From Roseiarcus sp963742305 (lineage in GTDB: Bacteria; Pseudomonadota; Alphaproteobacteria; Rhizobiales; Beijerinckiaceae), in assembly GCA_963742305.1 (NCBI GenBank), contig CAVULN010000047.1, positions 112,369 to 176,368 on the forward strand: a DNA stretch of 64,000 bases, in the 5' to 3' direction. Every line of letters starts with the position of its first letter. Position 1 is the stretch's first letter. A model generated the notes under the pieces. The model saw only the letters and a list, made by a program, of their open reading frames with translations, was not told the DNA's origin and did no database searches. Shown here in pieces: positions 9,752-18,462 of the stretch. The position numbers and the translations under genes are program-made.

Positions 9752-10297
9752 CTAGCGTGGACGCGATGCGCGACGCAACGGTCCCACGGGCGTGGACGGG
9801 GGATTGTTCCCTGTTTCGCGATCGCGGACGGCGAGCAGGCGCTTCTCGTAGCGCAGCGCGGTCGCCCCGTCCGCATAGTAATCCGCGTGCTCGCCGACCT
9901 GGCGGAAGCCGCAGCTCTCGTAGAGCGCGATCGCCGCCCTGTTGTCGTAGCGCACTTCGAGGGCAAGAGCCGCCCGGCCGCGCCGGCGCGCGTAGGCCTC
10001 GCAGGCCTGAAGCAGCGCCCGGCCGACGCCGCGTCGGGCAAATCGGGCGCCGACCGCGAGCGAATAGATGCGCAGCGCCCTCGCCCGTTTGCGCAGCGAG
10101 ACCAGCGCGTAGCCAGCGAGTTCCCCGTCGATGGTCGCCGCGATCACCGGCCGATGGGGGGCGCGCAGGAATTCCCGCAATGAGCGGCGCGACACCCGGT
10201 CGGTTTCGAACGCCTCGTTCTCGAGCCGCGCGATGACGTCAAGATCGCGAGGGCGAGCTTCGCGAATGACAATGCCGCTTTGCCGCCAGTTGGTCAT
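9752..10297 (-). CDS. GNAT-family N-acetyltransferase (RimI-like)
   Basis: A 181-residue acetyltransferase from ATG 10297 (MTNWRQSGIVIREARPRD). The GNAT fold is clear: YSLAVGARFARRGVGRALLQ carries the acetyl-CoA pyrophosphate-binding R/QxxGxG/A signature, and EVRYDNRAAIALYESCGFRQ is the C-terminal GNAT motif. The RimI-type architecture suggests amino-group acetylation of a protein N terminus or small molecule; the substrate is unknown. It lies 32 bases after ligA and 132 bases before the RimK-like ligase on the same strand. The tail after LRYEKRLL is low in conservation. Confidence 0.85.
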   Translation of the reverse strand: MTNWRQSGIVIREARPRDLDVIARLENEAFETDRVSRRSLREFLRAPHRPVIAATIDGELAGYALVSLRKRARALRIYSLAVGARFARRGVGRALLQACEAYARRRGRAALALEVRYDNRAAIALYESCGFRQVGEHADYYADGATALRYEKRLLAVRDRETGNNPPSTPVGPLRRASRPR

Positions 10298-10329
10298 GGG
10301 TAAAATGGCCGACCCCCGTCCGTCCATCT

Positions 10330-12420
10330 TTATCCACGCCCGGAGCGCCGGATCCACTCCTCTTCGTCGATCGTCTCGACGCCGAGCTCCCGCGCCTTGG
10401 CGAGTTTCGAGCCCGCGCCCGGCCCGGCGACCACAAGGTTCGTCTTGGCCGATATCGAGCCCGAGACCTTGGCCCCTAGCCGCTCGGCGAGCGCCTTGGC
10501 TTCGTCGCGGGTCATCTTTTCCAGCGAGCCGGTGAACACGATCGTCTGGCCGGCGAGCGGATGGCCGGCGGCGACCGCCTCCATCGGCTCGATGGTCACC
10601 TCCTGCAAGAGCGCGTCGAGCGCCGCCTCGTTGCGCGGCTCGGCGAAGAAATCGGCGATCGCCTCGGCGACGACTGGCCCGATGCCCCCAACACCAGACA
10701 GTTCCTCGGCGGCGTTTTCGGCCCGCGCCGCCAGGCGCAACGCGTTCCAGTCGCCAAAATGGCGCGCCAGGCGCCGGGCGTTGGTCTCGCCGACATGGCG
10801 GATGCCGAGCGCATAGAGGAAGCGGTTGAGAGCGATCGTGCGGCGCGCGTCGATGGCGTTGAACAGGTTGCGAGCCGACGTCTCGCCGAAGCCCTCCCAT
10901 TCCCGCAAAGGCGGATGGCCCTGCCCGTCGCGCGCCTTCAGGGTGAAAATGTCGGCTGGCGTGCGGATCAGGCCCTCGGCAAAGAACAGCTCGATCAGTT
11001 TCTCCCCAAGCCCCTCGATGTCGAAGGCGTTGCGCGATACGAAGTGCTTCAAACCCTCGACCGCCTGCGCGGGACAGATGAGCGTGCCGGTGCATCGGCG
11101 CACCACGTCCTTTTCGCCGGTCTTCTCGTCGATCTCGCGCAAGGCCGCCGAGCCGCAGACGGGACAGGTTTCGGGGAAAACATAGGGCGCCGAATCCACC
11201 GGCCGCTTGTCGAGCGCGACCGAGAGGACCTGCGGGATGACGTCGCCCGCCCGCTGCACCAGCACGGTGTCGCCGACCCGCACATCCTTGCGCGCGATCT
11301 CGTCCTCGTTGTGCAAAGTGGCGTTGGAGACGACGACGCCGCCGACCGTCACGGGCCTGAGCTTGGCGATGGGCGTAAGCGCGCCGGTGCGCCCGACATT
11401 GATCTCGATCGCCTCCACGACCGTCGTCGCCTGCTCGGCCGGGAACTTGTGCGCGACCGCCCAGCGCGGCGAGCGCGACACGAAGCCGAGGCGCTGCTGC
11501 AGCGAAAGATCATTGACCTTGTAGACGACGCCGTCGATGTCGTAGCCGAGCGTCGCGCGCTGCTGTTCGATAGATCGGTATTGCGCCAACATCTCGGCGG
11601 CCGAGCGGCAAAGCTCCGTTAACTTGCGATTGGTCGGCAGGCCGAACCGGCTCATGGCCTCGATCGCGCCGAGCTGCGTCGAGGCGAAGGGCTCGCTGAC
11701 TTCGCCCCAGGCATAAGCAAAGAATTGCAGCGGCCGCTCGGCGGTGATGCGCGGATCGAGCTGGCGCAGCGAGCCCGCGGCGAAATTGCGCGGATTGGCG
11801 TAAATCGGCTTGCCGGCGGCCGCCTGGCGCGCGTTGAGCGCCTCGAAGTCGGCGTGAAGCATGTAGACTTCGCCGCGCGCCTCGAAGACTTTCGGCGCGC
11901 CTTTGAGCCGCTTGGGGATCGCCTCCACCACGCGCACATTCGCGGTCACGTCCTCGCCCTCGTAGCCGTCGCCGCGCGTCGCGGCCTGAACGAACTCGCC
12001 ATCCTCGTAACGCAGGCTGCAGGAGAGCCCGTCGATCTTGGCTTCCGCAACGACCTCGAGCGGCGCGCCCTCGCTCATGCCCAGAAACCGGCGCACCCGG
12101 GCGCAAAACTCCTCCACCTCCTCGTCGGCGAAAATGTTGCCGAGCGACAGCATCGGCGCGCGATGGCGGACCTTGGCGAATTTCTCTGACGGCGCCGCGC
12201 CGACCCTGCGATTGGCGGAGTCCGCATCGGCGAGTTTAGGGAACCGCTCCTCAAGCTCGCTATATCGCCGGCGCAGCCCGTCATATTCGGCGTCGGAAAT
12301 GATCGGCGCATCCTCGCCGTGGTAGCGCCGGTCGTGCCCGGCGATCTCGGCCTGAAGACGCGCATGCTCTTCCCGCGCCCTGGCGAGGGTGAGCTTCGGC
12401 GGTTTCGGTTCGGCGGTCAT
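10330..12420 (-). CDS. ligA: NAD-dependent DNA ligase LigA
   Basis: A 696-residue replicative DNA ligase that seals nicks using NAD+. The adenylation lysine is K128 in AEAKIDGLSCSLRYEDG. The OB-fold follows, then a four-cysteine zinc finger (CPVCG ... RRCTG ... CPAQ), helix-hairpin-helix repeats (VGETNARRLARHFGDW, LSGVGGIGPVVAEAIADFF), and a C-terminal BRCT domain from about residue 615 (GQTIVFTGSLEKMTRDEAK). Length and domain order are standard. The frame is intact over 2.1 kb, in contrast to many neighbours. It is the first gene of a ligA-GNAT-RimK-like strand group. Confidence 0.97.
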   Translation of the reverse strand: MTAEPKPPKLTLARAREEHARLQAEIAGHDRRYHGEDAPIISDAEYDGLRRRYSELEERFPKLADADSANRRVGAAPSEKFAKVRHRAPMLSLGNIFADEEVEEFCARVRRFLGMSEGAPLEVVAEAKIDGLSCSLRYEDGEFVQAATRGDGYEGEDVTANVRVVEAIPKRLKGAPKVFEARGEVYMLHADFEALNARQAAAGKPIYANPRNFAAGSLRQLDPRITAERPLQFFAYAWGEVSEPFASTQLGAIEAMSRFGLPTNRKLTELCRSAAEMLAQYRSIEQQRATLGYDIDGVVYKVNDLSLQQRLGFVSRSPRWAVAHKFPAEQATTVVEAIEINVGRTGALTPIAKLRPVTVGGVVVSNATLHNEDEIARKDVRVGDTVLVQRAGDVIPQVLSVALDKRPVDSAPYVFPETCPVCGSAALREIDEKTGEKDVVRRCTGTLICPAQAVEGLKHFVSRNAFDIEGLGEKLIELFFAEGLIRTPADIFTLKARDGQGHPPLREWEGFGETSARNLFNAIDARRTIALNRFLYALGIRHVGETNARRLARHFGDWNALRLAARAENAAEELSGVGGIGPVVAEAIADFFAEPRNEAALDALLQEVTIEPMEAVAAGHPLAGQTIVFTGSLEKMTRDEAKALAERLGAKVSGSISAKTNLVVAGPGAGSKLAKARELGVETIDEEEWIRRSGRG

Positions 12421-12581
12421 GGGCGGCAGGTTTAGCGCAGCGCGGACGCCGGTGGGAAGGTGAAGCGGCTTAACCGGCGGCTAACCCATTTGCGCGATGG
12501 ATTGTCGTGGCGAGACGCCGGTACGGGGTAACCCGCGCGTCATGAGATGTCGATCCGCCTGCCCGACACTCGAGATCGCCG

Positions 12582-12935
12582 ATGCGCGCCCTGATCAGCC
12601 TGTTCCTTGCTGCGATTCTGCTCGCCGGATGCTGCGTCGGCGGCAATCCGCCTCTGTGGAACGGGGGGCCGCCCCCGTTCAACGCCTTCCAGGCCGCGAT
12701 GCGGCTCCAGGTCGGCATGCCGGCCGACATTGCGATCCTGCTCACCGGCACGACGCCGACCTCGGCCGAAGCGAAAAGCTGCGGCGTCGCCGGCGGATTC
12801 GAATGGCCGTGCCAGGTGTTGACCTTCGGATGCTGCGAGGGCAACCAGCTTATCGTCTACATTGCGCCGACCCCCGACGGCCGGGGCGCGGTGAACAGCT
12901 GGTCGGTCGGCAAGCGCGGAACCACGTGGGGGTGA
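12582..12935 (+). CDS. Small lipoprotein, Cys-rich
   Basis: A 117-residue protein. MRALISLFLAAILLAGCCVG is a lipoprotein signal peptide with the lipobox LAGC (lipidated cysteine at residue 17). The mature part begins with a Gly/Pro-rich stretch (GNPPLWNGGPPPFNAFQ) and then has a compact domain with cysteines in KSCGV, WPCQV and GCCEGN. LQVGMPADIAILLTGTTPT resembles the short motif of SmpA/OmlA-like (BamE-type) lipoproteins, where a VxxGMxxxxV segment precedes a TxP turn. The match is suggestive only. It is divergent from ligA with 161 bases between them, enough for both promoters. Confidence 0.7.
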   Translation: MRALISLFLAAILLAGCCVGGNPPLWNGGPPPFNAFQAAMRLQVGMPADIAILLTGTTPTSAEAKSCGVAGGFEWPCQVLTFGCCEGNQLIVYIAPTPDGRGAVNSWSVGKRGTTWG

Positions 12936-13116
12936 GGCGTCGAACGAGCTGAACGACCGGCGAACCGCGAGACTTCCAGCGGGCCCTTCCGAGCGCGCTG
13001 AGCCTCAGAAGCGCCCCGGATTCGCCCAGTTGTCGCCGGTCTGCTCTCCCTCAATGTCGGCCGGCGGCATTCCCGCCTCCAACAACCACTTCATTCCTGA
13101 CCCTCAAGGAGCGGTA

Positions 13117-13953
13117 ATGACCGACGCAAGCCAGTCAGTGCGGTTTCCGCGCGATGAGCCATTGCACGCGGCGTCGTGGGCCAACAGCGGCGCGTCGCAG
13201 TTCAGCAAGGTTCCCGAAGTCGTTTTCGGGTTCTGGATCATCAAGATACTCGCCACGACGCTCGGCGAGACCGGCGGCGACGCGGTGACCATGTCCATGA
13301 ATCTCGGCTACGCGGTCGGGACGCTGATCTTTCTGGCGATCTTTCTGGCTGCGGTCGCGGTCCAGATCCGCTCAAAGCGCTTCAACGCCTATCACTACTG
13401 GCTGACCATCGTCGCGACGACGACTGTCGGGACGACGATCGCCGACTTTGTCGACCGTTCGCTGGGGATCGGGTATCTCGGCGGCTCGACGCTGGTGTTT
13501 GCATGCCTGATCGTCTCGCTTGCGGTCTGGCGATGGTCGGAGAGTACGGTCTCGGTCAACTCGATCGTCACGCCAAAGGCCGAAATGTTTTACTGGGTGA
13601 CGATCCTTTTTTCCCAGACGCTTGGCACCGCGCTCGGCGACTGGGTCGCCGACACAAACGGCCTCGGCTATGGCGACGGCGCAATCCTTTTCGCAGGGGC
13701 GCTCGTGGTGATTCTCGCGCTTTACGCCTTTACGGACACCTCGCGCGTGACGCTGTTCTGGGCCGCCTTCATCCTCACTCGGCCGCTCGGGGCGACGCTG
13801 GGCGACCTGCTCGACAAGCCGCATAACGATGGCGGCTTCGCGATCAGCCGCTATCTCGCTTCCGCGATCCTCGCCGGGCTAATCGTCGCGCTGATCGCGG
13901 TGTTGCCGAAGCGGGCCGGCGCCCATCCCGGCGCAGATGGCAAACGCGCGTGA
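13117..13953 (+). CDS. COG4705-like membrane protein with four internal repeats
   Basis: A 278-residue multi-spanning inner-membrane protein. The ATG at 13117 follows AAGGAGCGGTA, a good ribosome binding site, so the longer open frame from 13030 is not used. The protein repeats one unit four times: KILATTLGETGGDAV, TIVATTTVGTTIADFVD, TILFSQTLGTALGDWVAD and FILTRPLGATLGDLLD. Each unit is followed by a GLGY/GGF turn and another hydrophobic helix, giving about eight transmembrane segments. Conserved Thr/Gly/Asp in each repeat suggests a pseudo-fourfold pore or carrier with buried polar residues. This matches the uncharacterised COG4705 membrane family as I remember it; no function is established to my knowledge. 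Confidence 0.8.
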   Translation: MTDASQSVRFPRDEPLHAASWANSGASQFSKVPEVVFGFWIIKILATTLGETGGDAVTMSMNLGYAVGTLIFLAIFLAAVAVQIRSKRFNAYHYWLTIVATTTVGTTIADFVDRSLGIGYLGGSTLVFACLIVSLAVWRWSESTVSVNSIVTPKAEMFYWVTILFSQTLGTALGDWVADTNGLGYGDGAILFAGALVVILALYAFTDTSRVTLFWAAFILTRPLGATLGDLLDKPHNDGGFAISRYLASAILAGLIVALIAVLPKRAGAHPGADGKRA

Positions 13954-13989
13954 CCGGCCACGCTGGGCACCCTGAGCCGCAGCGACCGC

Positions 13990-14925
13990 TCAGGGCCGGG
14001 CAGAGGGCGAGAGGCCGGAACGCCAGAGAGGGCGGCCCTCCACGTTCGCGACAAAATCGCCGATGTGCTTGAGATAGATCGGGACCAGCGGCTCTCCGAA
14101 GTCGTGCCCCATGCCGGGAACGATGACGAGCTCCGCGCCGGGGATGCTTTCGGCGGTGTCGCGGGCGCCCGCCGCGGGGATCACCGGATCGTCGGCGCCG
14201 TGCATGACCAGCGCCGGACAGCGCACCTTTCTCAAGAGCGCGTTGCGAGGCTCGGCGGCGATCAGAGCCGCCGACTGGCGCGCGAGGCCCGCGCCGTCGA
14301 AGGGCGCGCGATCGATGCGGCGCTCGGCAATCGCACGCATCTCCGCGTCGCTCACCGGAAACCCCGGACTGGACAAGGCCCGCTGGACAAGAACGCTCGC
14401 GTCAATGAGATCGCTGCGGCTCATGCTCTTCGGCGGGCTGAACAGCACCGACATCGTTTCGCGGTCGCCCGGCGGCAAGTCCCGCCGTCCCGTGGTGGAC
14501 ATGATCGAAACGAGGCTCTTGGCCCGGTCGGCATGATTGATCGCAACAAGTTGGGCGATCATGCCGCCCATCGAGCCCCCGACAACATGGGCTCGCTCGA
14601 CGCCGAGCGCTTCCATGAGCCCGACGGCGTCGTCCGCCATGTCGTCGAGCGTATAGGGAACGTCCGGCCGCTTGCCCGCCATCGCCTCCGCCAGCAGGGC
14701 GCGCGGGTCCGGCGCCGGCAGGGAGGCGAGATGGGTCGACTTGCCGACGTCGCGGTTGTCGAACCTGACCACCCGAAAGCCCTTGGCGGCGAGTCCCTGG
14801 CAAAGCGCCTCCGGCCACAAGATGAGCTGAGCGGCGAAACCCATGATGAGCAGAATGAGGGGATCGCGCTCCCGCCCGAAGCTTTCATATTCAATCTCGA
14901 TCCCGTTGGCTCGAACCTGCGGCAT
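13990..14925 (-). CDS. Alpha/beta hydrolase
   Basis: A 311-residue alpha/beta-hydrolase fold enzyme. ATG 14925 is preceded by GGAGGGCCGTC, so the start is well supported. The nucleophile elbow is GGSMGGM with S118; the acid is the Asp of MHGADDPVIP, and the histidine lies in PGMGHDFGEPL. DNRDVGKSTH early in the protein is typical of the family that includes epoxide hydrolases, 3-oxoadipate enol-lactonase and aclacinomycin methylesterase-like enzymes. The substrate cannot be read from sequence. It is convergent with the four-repeat membrane protein. Confidence 0.88.
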   Translation of the reverse strand: MPQVRANGIEIEYESFGRERDPLILLIMGFAAQLILWPEALCQGLAAKGFRVVRFDNRDVGKSTHLASLPAPDPRALLAEAMAGKRPDVPYTLDDMADDAVGLMEALGVERAHVVGGSMGGMIAQLVAINHADRAKSLVSIMSTTGRRDLPPGDRETMSVLFSPPKSMSRSDLIDASVLVQRALSSPGFPVSDAEMRAIAERRIDRAPFDGAGLARQSAALIAAEPRNALLRKVRCPALVMHGADDPVIPAAGARDTAESIPGAELVIVPGMGHDFGEPLVPIYLKHIGDFVANVEGRPLWRSGLSPSARP

Positions 14926-15227
14926 GACGGCCCTCCGGCGACTCTCCTTCAGCACCCTTAAGCAAGGTTGCGCCGGCCCGCCACCGACGCCGGCTCGGAC
15001 CCGGCCCGAAACCAATTTGCGTCGGGAGATTACGGCAGGCCCTCTGGCGCGATCTTTCCCCCCGTCCCGCCGCGGCGAACGAATTCTTGACAAATCCGGA
15101 ATTGTCGACGACTATTTCTGCTCTTAGGAAAATTGGCGCGGGGCGGCTTACGGTTGCGCAGCGAAACCGAAAAAGCGGAGCTAAGCGACCGAAAACAGGC
15201 GGCCCCGTGAAAACGCGAAACGAAAAC
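14926..15227. other. Non-coding stretch with a promoter-like dyad
   Basis: No gene is supported in these 302 bases. TTGACA at 15087-15092 overlaps a near-perfect dyad, GACAAATCCGGAATTGTC at 15089-15106, followed by GACTAT 17 bases after TTGACA. This looks like a sigma70-type promoter under a dimeric repressor, pointing right. No intact gene follows it, only mobile-element remnants. The part from about 15120 rightward may belong to a longer version of the repeat that begins at 15228. Confidence 0.35.
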
Positions 15228-15375
15228 AGAACCAAGCCTTTGAAAACGGACAATCCAGCGAAATGCCTGATTCGGCGCGCGTAAGGATTCCAAGGACAGA
15301 CGGCATGCCGGCGAAACGATTGGTTTCGCCTGGCGAAAAGAGGGTTTCGAGAACTCTTCAGGGCCGCGTCGGCGA
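15228..15375. repeat. ~148-bp dispersed repeat, copy 1
   Basis: This copy matches 15763-15912 over its full length with few differences (about nine tenths identical by eye). Both begin CAGAACCAAGCC and end CAGGGCCGCGTCGGCGA. An internal perfect inverted repeat GCGAAAC-GATTG-GTTTCGC lies near the middle right. There is no credible protein coding. The size, palindrome and presence of a second copy inside a gene suggest a small non-autonomous mobile or REP/MITE-like element. Confidence 0.8.
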
Positions 15376-15454
15376 CGCCCGGCAAATCACGTCCGGCCTG
15401 GCGGTCGCAAAGTTGCGCAAAAGATCATCAAGGCGACTGAAATATTTCGCCGTA

Positions 15455-15616
15455 ACAAGCTATGACAGCCAGGCTTTCCGCGAGCGGCTCGAACGCCACG
15501 GCCTTGTCGACGGCGTGGCGTGGAAGGGGCGGCGCAATCAACCCCTTGAAGCCTGGCAGAAGCTGATGAACGCCTGGTCGTCGAGCATCCGCTGCGGCCT
15601 CGAGCGCCAACGACTG
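15455..15616 (+). pseudogene. IS5-like transposase fragment
   Basis: A short open stretch reads SYDSQAFRERLERHGLVDGV, then KGRRNQPLEAWQKLMN and SSIRCGLER. This resembles the part of IS5-family DDE transposases between the second Asp and the Glu (typically GIADGIARKGRRNQPLTPWQ ... VRAGVERAF). Everything before and after is missing, so it is a remnant of about 54 codons. It sits between the two repeat copies and directly upstream of a broken small gene, marking this spot as an insertion-prone site. The assignment rests on memory of the family pattern. Confidence 0.5.
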
Positions 15617-15626
15617 GGAGGCGCAG

Positions 15627-16002
15627 ATGCGGATACTCGCTCTGGGCGCAGCGCCCTGCGCCGCGGCGCTGAGTCCGGCGCTTGCCGCGCCGGCGGAGGC
15701 GAAATCCTGCTCCGAACGGCTCAGGACCTGTCAGGGCTTTTGCGCCAAGACCGAGAGCGGCTCAGAACCAAGCCCTTGAAAACAAACAATCCAGCGAAAT
15801 GCCTGATTCGGCGCTCATAAGGATTCCAAGGACTTACGCCATGCCCTGCGAAACGATTGGTTTCGCTTGGCGAAATGAGGGTTTCGAGAACTCTGCAGGG
15901 CCGCGTCGGCGAAAATGCGGCGAGTACCGGCAGGCGTGCCTCGCCAGCGGCTGCTGGGCGAGCAAGTACGTATCGAAGGAATGCGGCTTCGCCCGGCGGT
16001 AA
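15627..16002 (+). pseudogene. Small secreted Cys-rich protein gene split by a repeat insertion
   Basis: The first part starts at ATG 15627 after GGGAGGCGCAG. It encodes a signal peptide (MRILALGAAPCAAALSPALA) and the mature start KSCSERLRTCQGFCAKTESG, then runs into repeat copy 2 and stops at 15777-15779. The second part, in another frame from about 15913, reads KCGEYRQACLASGCWASKYV and ends KECGFARR at the TAA 16000-16002. Joined, the halves form a plausible ~75-80-residue secreted protein with regularly spaced cysteines (CxxC-like pairs and a CGF end), a type I recall from Hyphomicrobiales with unknown function. The insertion destroys the gene. Confidence 0.7.
15763..15912. repeat. ~150-bp dispersed repeat, copy 2, inside a coding gene
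   Basis: This is the second copy of the repeat at 15228-15375, in the same orientation 535 bases downstream. Its ends are placed where similarity to copy 1 stops: CAGAACCAAGCC on the left and CGTCGGCGA on the right. The flanking sequences are the two halves of the Cys-rich secreted gene, which shows that this copy moved into a pre-existing gene. I could not identify a clean target-site duplication, and ends may be off by a few bases. Confidence 0.75.
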
Positions 16003-16009
16003 CGCTGCG

Positions 16010-16913
16010 TCATTCGAGAACCCGCGCGCCCTCGTCGACCGCCTCCGCGGGCGCGACCCATCTGAAGCCCGAGAGCTGATGGCGCGCCCAGGTGAACTGC
16101 CGCTTGGCGTAGTGGCGGGTGTCGAGCTTCGAGCGTCGCGCCGCCTCGTCGAGGGCGAGCCCGCCTTCGAGATAGGCAGTAAGATGCGGAACGCCGTGGG
16201 CGCGCATGACCGGCAGCGCCGGATCGAGCCGCCGCGCTCTCAACGCGGCGACTTCCTCGAGCGCGCCGTGCGCGAGCATGGCGTCGAACCGCGCGTCGAT
16301 GCGCGCCCCGAGCTTCCGTCCGGTCGGGCGCAAGGTAGAGGCCCCCCCATTCGCCGGCCGCCAGCGCTGGCGGCGCGCGAGCCCCGAGGAACGAGACAAG
16401 CGGACGTCCCGTCGAAGCCAGGATTTCGAGGGCGCGCAAGGTTCGCTGCCGGTCGCTCTTGTTGAGGCGCGCGGCGGTTTCCGGATCGCGCGCCCGAAGC
16501 TCGCCGTGAAGCTCCGCCGTGGCCCGGCCCTCCGCATCGCGCCGGACCTTAGCGCGCACTGCTTCCGGCACCGGCGGCATGTCCGACAGGCCATCGGTCA
16601 GGGCGCGAAAATAGAGCCCGGTTCCGCCGACGAATATAACCGGCCGCTCGCCGATCTCGGCGAGACTCTCGCGCGCAGCCCGCGCCCATCGGCCGGCCGA
16701 AAAATTGACCGCTCCGTCGATTGCGCCGAACATCCGGTGCGGCGCGAGCCGTTCCTCGTCCGGCGTCGGCCGGGCGGTCAGGATCCTCAGATCCCGGTAG
16801 ACCTGCATCGAATCCGCGTTGACGACGACCGCCCCGAACCTTTGGGCGAGCGCCAGCGCCGCCGCCGATTTGCCGCTCGCCGTCGGGCCCGCGATGAGAA
16901 GCGCCCGCTTCAC
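16010..16913 (-). CDS. miaA: tRNA dimethylallyltransferase (one frameshift)
   Basis: Transfers a dimethylallyl group to adenosine 37 of tRNAs that read codons starting with U. The protein is about 301 residues when reconstructed. The P-loop is IAGPTASGKSAAALALA at residues ~7-23, followed by NADSMQVYRDLRILTARPT and FVGGTGLYFRALTDGLSDMP, all hallmark MiaA segments. The frame breaks near 16316, where one extra base sits in the GAAGCTCGG context. The shifted frame gives LGARIDARFDAMLAHGALEE and YAKRQFTWARHQL before the stop at 16010. All conserved blocks are present across the two frames, so a sequencing error is likely. It is convergent with the broken Cys-rich gene, only seven bases away. Confidence 0.9.
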
Positions 16914-17165
16914 TGGATTGGCCCCATCTCTGGGAGGGTCACGTCACCCGTCCTCGTCGTCACGCTGGCCGCCGATCGGCGAAGGTTCGGCTCAGCGAAG
17001 CAACATTCGACCGGGCGGCGCAAGCCCTCCGCCGCGGCAAGCGCCGGTCCGCCCGAGAAGGCGTTGACGAATCGTTTCTTGCTCGGTTCGCTTGCCAGAG
17101 CGCGCTCCCTTAAGCTAATTCGCGCCGCAAAAGCCGCTCCTCCGGCAAGCGTCGACCAATCCCTG

Positions 17166-18412
17166 ATGAAAGCGACCCCATTGAGCCTGATCAAGCCTTT
17201 TCGCGCCTTGCGGCCGGCGGCCGGACGCGCGGCTGACGTTATCGCGCCGCCCTATGACGTGCTCTCGAGCGCGGAGGCGCGCGAGCGCGCGAAGGGCAAA
17301 CCCTGGAGCTTTCTCCACGTGTCCAAGGCCGAGATCGATCTTGATCCGGCGATCGATCCCGCATGACTGAGTCGATGTACGCCAAGGCCGCCGAGAATCT
17401 TCGGGGAATGATCGAAGCCCGTGTGCTCGTCCGGGATTTGAAGCCCTGCTACTACGCCTACCGCCTGACCTGGCGCGATCGGGTCGAGACCGGCTTTGCC
17501 GCGGTCGCTTCGATCGCGGCTTACGCGGGAAATCGCATCCGCAAGCATGAACTGACGACGCCGGTCAAGGAGGACGACCGCGTGCGCCAGATCGAGGCGG
17601 TCGACGCCCAGACCGGGCCGGTCATGCTGGCCTATCCGGACGCGCCGGAGATCGACGCTCGGCTCGCGCGCGCGGCCCAAGCGAAACCAGCGATCGACGT
17701 GACCGCCGACGACGGCGTGCGCCATCAGCTCTGGGTGATCGAAGACGAGGCGGCGATCGCCTCGCTCACCGCCGCGGTCGAGGCGCTCCCCGCCCTCTAT
17801 ATCGCCGACGGCCATCATCGCGCGGCGGCGGCTTTGCGGGTGGCCGAGGCGCGGGGGCGGAAGGAGGACGGCTATTTTCTCACCGTTCTTCTGCCCCAGC
17901 GGGAGATGACAATTCTCGACTACAACCGCGTGCTGCGCGACCTGAACGGACTGAGCCCCGACGCGGTTTTGCGGGAAATAGGGCGCCGGTACACGGTCGA
18001 GCCGAGCGATGAGCCGATGCGTCCCGCTCAGGCGGACGAGGTCGGCCTGTTTCTCGGAGGGCGCTGGCGCCGGCTCAGGCTCAAGGGCGAGGTTGCGATG
18101 CAATCGGCGCGGCTCGGCGATCCGGTCGCGCTTCTGCCGGTCACCCTGCTCGCGAAAAACATCCTCGAGCCCGTGTTCGCCGTTTCGGATCAGCGCCGCG
18201 ACAAGCGGATCGACTTCGTCGGCGGCGGTCGCGGCCTTGGCGAACTCGAACGCCTAGTCTCGTCCGGCGCTTTCGCCGTCGCCTTTGCGCTTTATCCGAC
18301 CGAAATGCGCGACCTCATGGCCGTCGCCGACGCCGGCGCGATCATGCCGCCGAAATCGACCTGGTTCGAGCCGAAGCTCGCCGACGGCATGGTTAGCCAC
18401 GTGCTGGATTGA
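17166..18412 (+). CDS. DUF1015 (COG4198) family protein (two adjacent frameshifts)
   Basis: Conserved uncharacterised protein of about 415 residues. ATG 17166 begins MKATPLSLIKPFRALRP, and VIAPPYDVLSSAEARERA is a family hallmark. The frame is disturbed at about 17360-17370: removing a G from CCCGCAT and a T from GACTGAG restores the family segment DPHDESMYAKAAENL and joins the rest. YIADGHHRAAAALRVAE near the middle is the invariant DGHHR motif. Relatives often lie near serA or serC in alphaproteobacteria, and a role in a serine or kinase-like pathway has been guessed but not shown. Two extra bases within ten positions, with no other lesion, suggest sequence errors. Confidence 0.85.
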
Positions 18413-18462
18413 CGATGGCGCGCAAGGTCGACGGCGGTCTTAGCGCAACGCGTTCGCGAACC

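Noticed and set aside
8120..10183. Long plus-strand open frame (687 codons)
   Set aside because: It is antisense to the RimK-like and GNAT genes, lacks any recognisable motif and is Arg/Asp/Leu-rich, the usual mirror of GC-rich coding DNA.
15834..16913. Long MiaA variant ending in the repeat region
   Set aside because: The C-terminal part is out of frame with MiaA after 16316 and reads through the Cys-rich gene and the repeat; the family ends at 16010.
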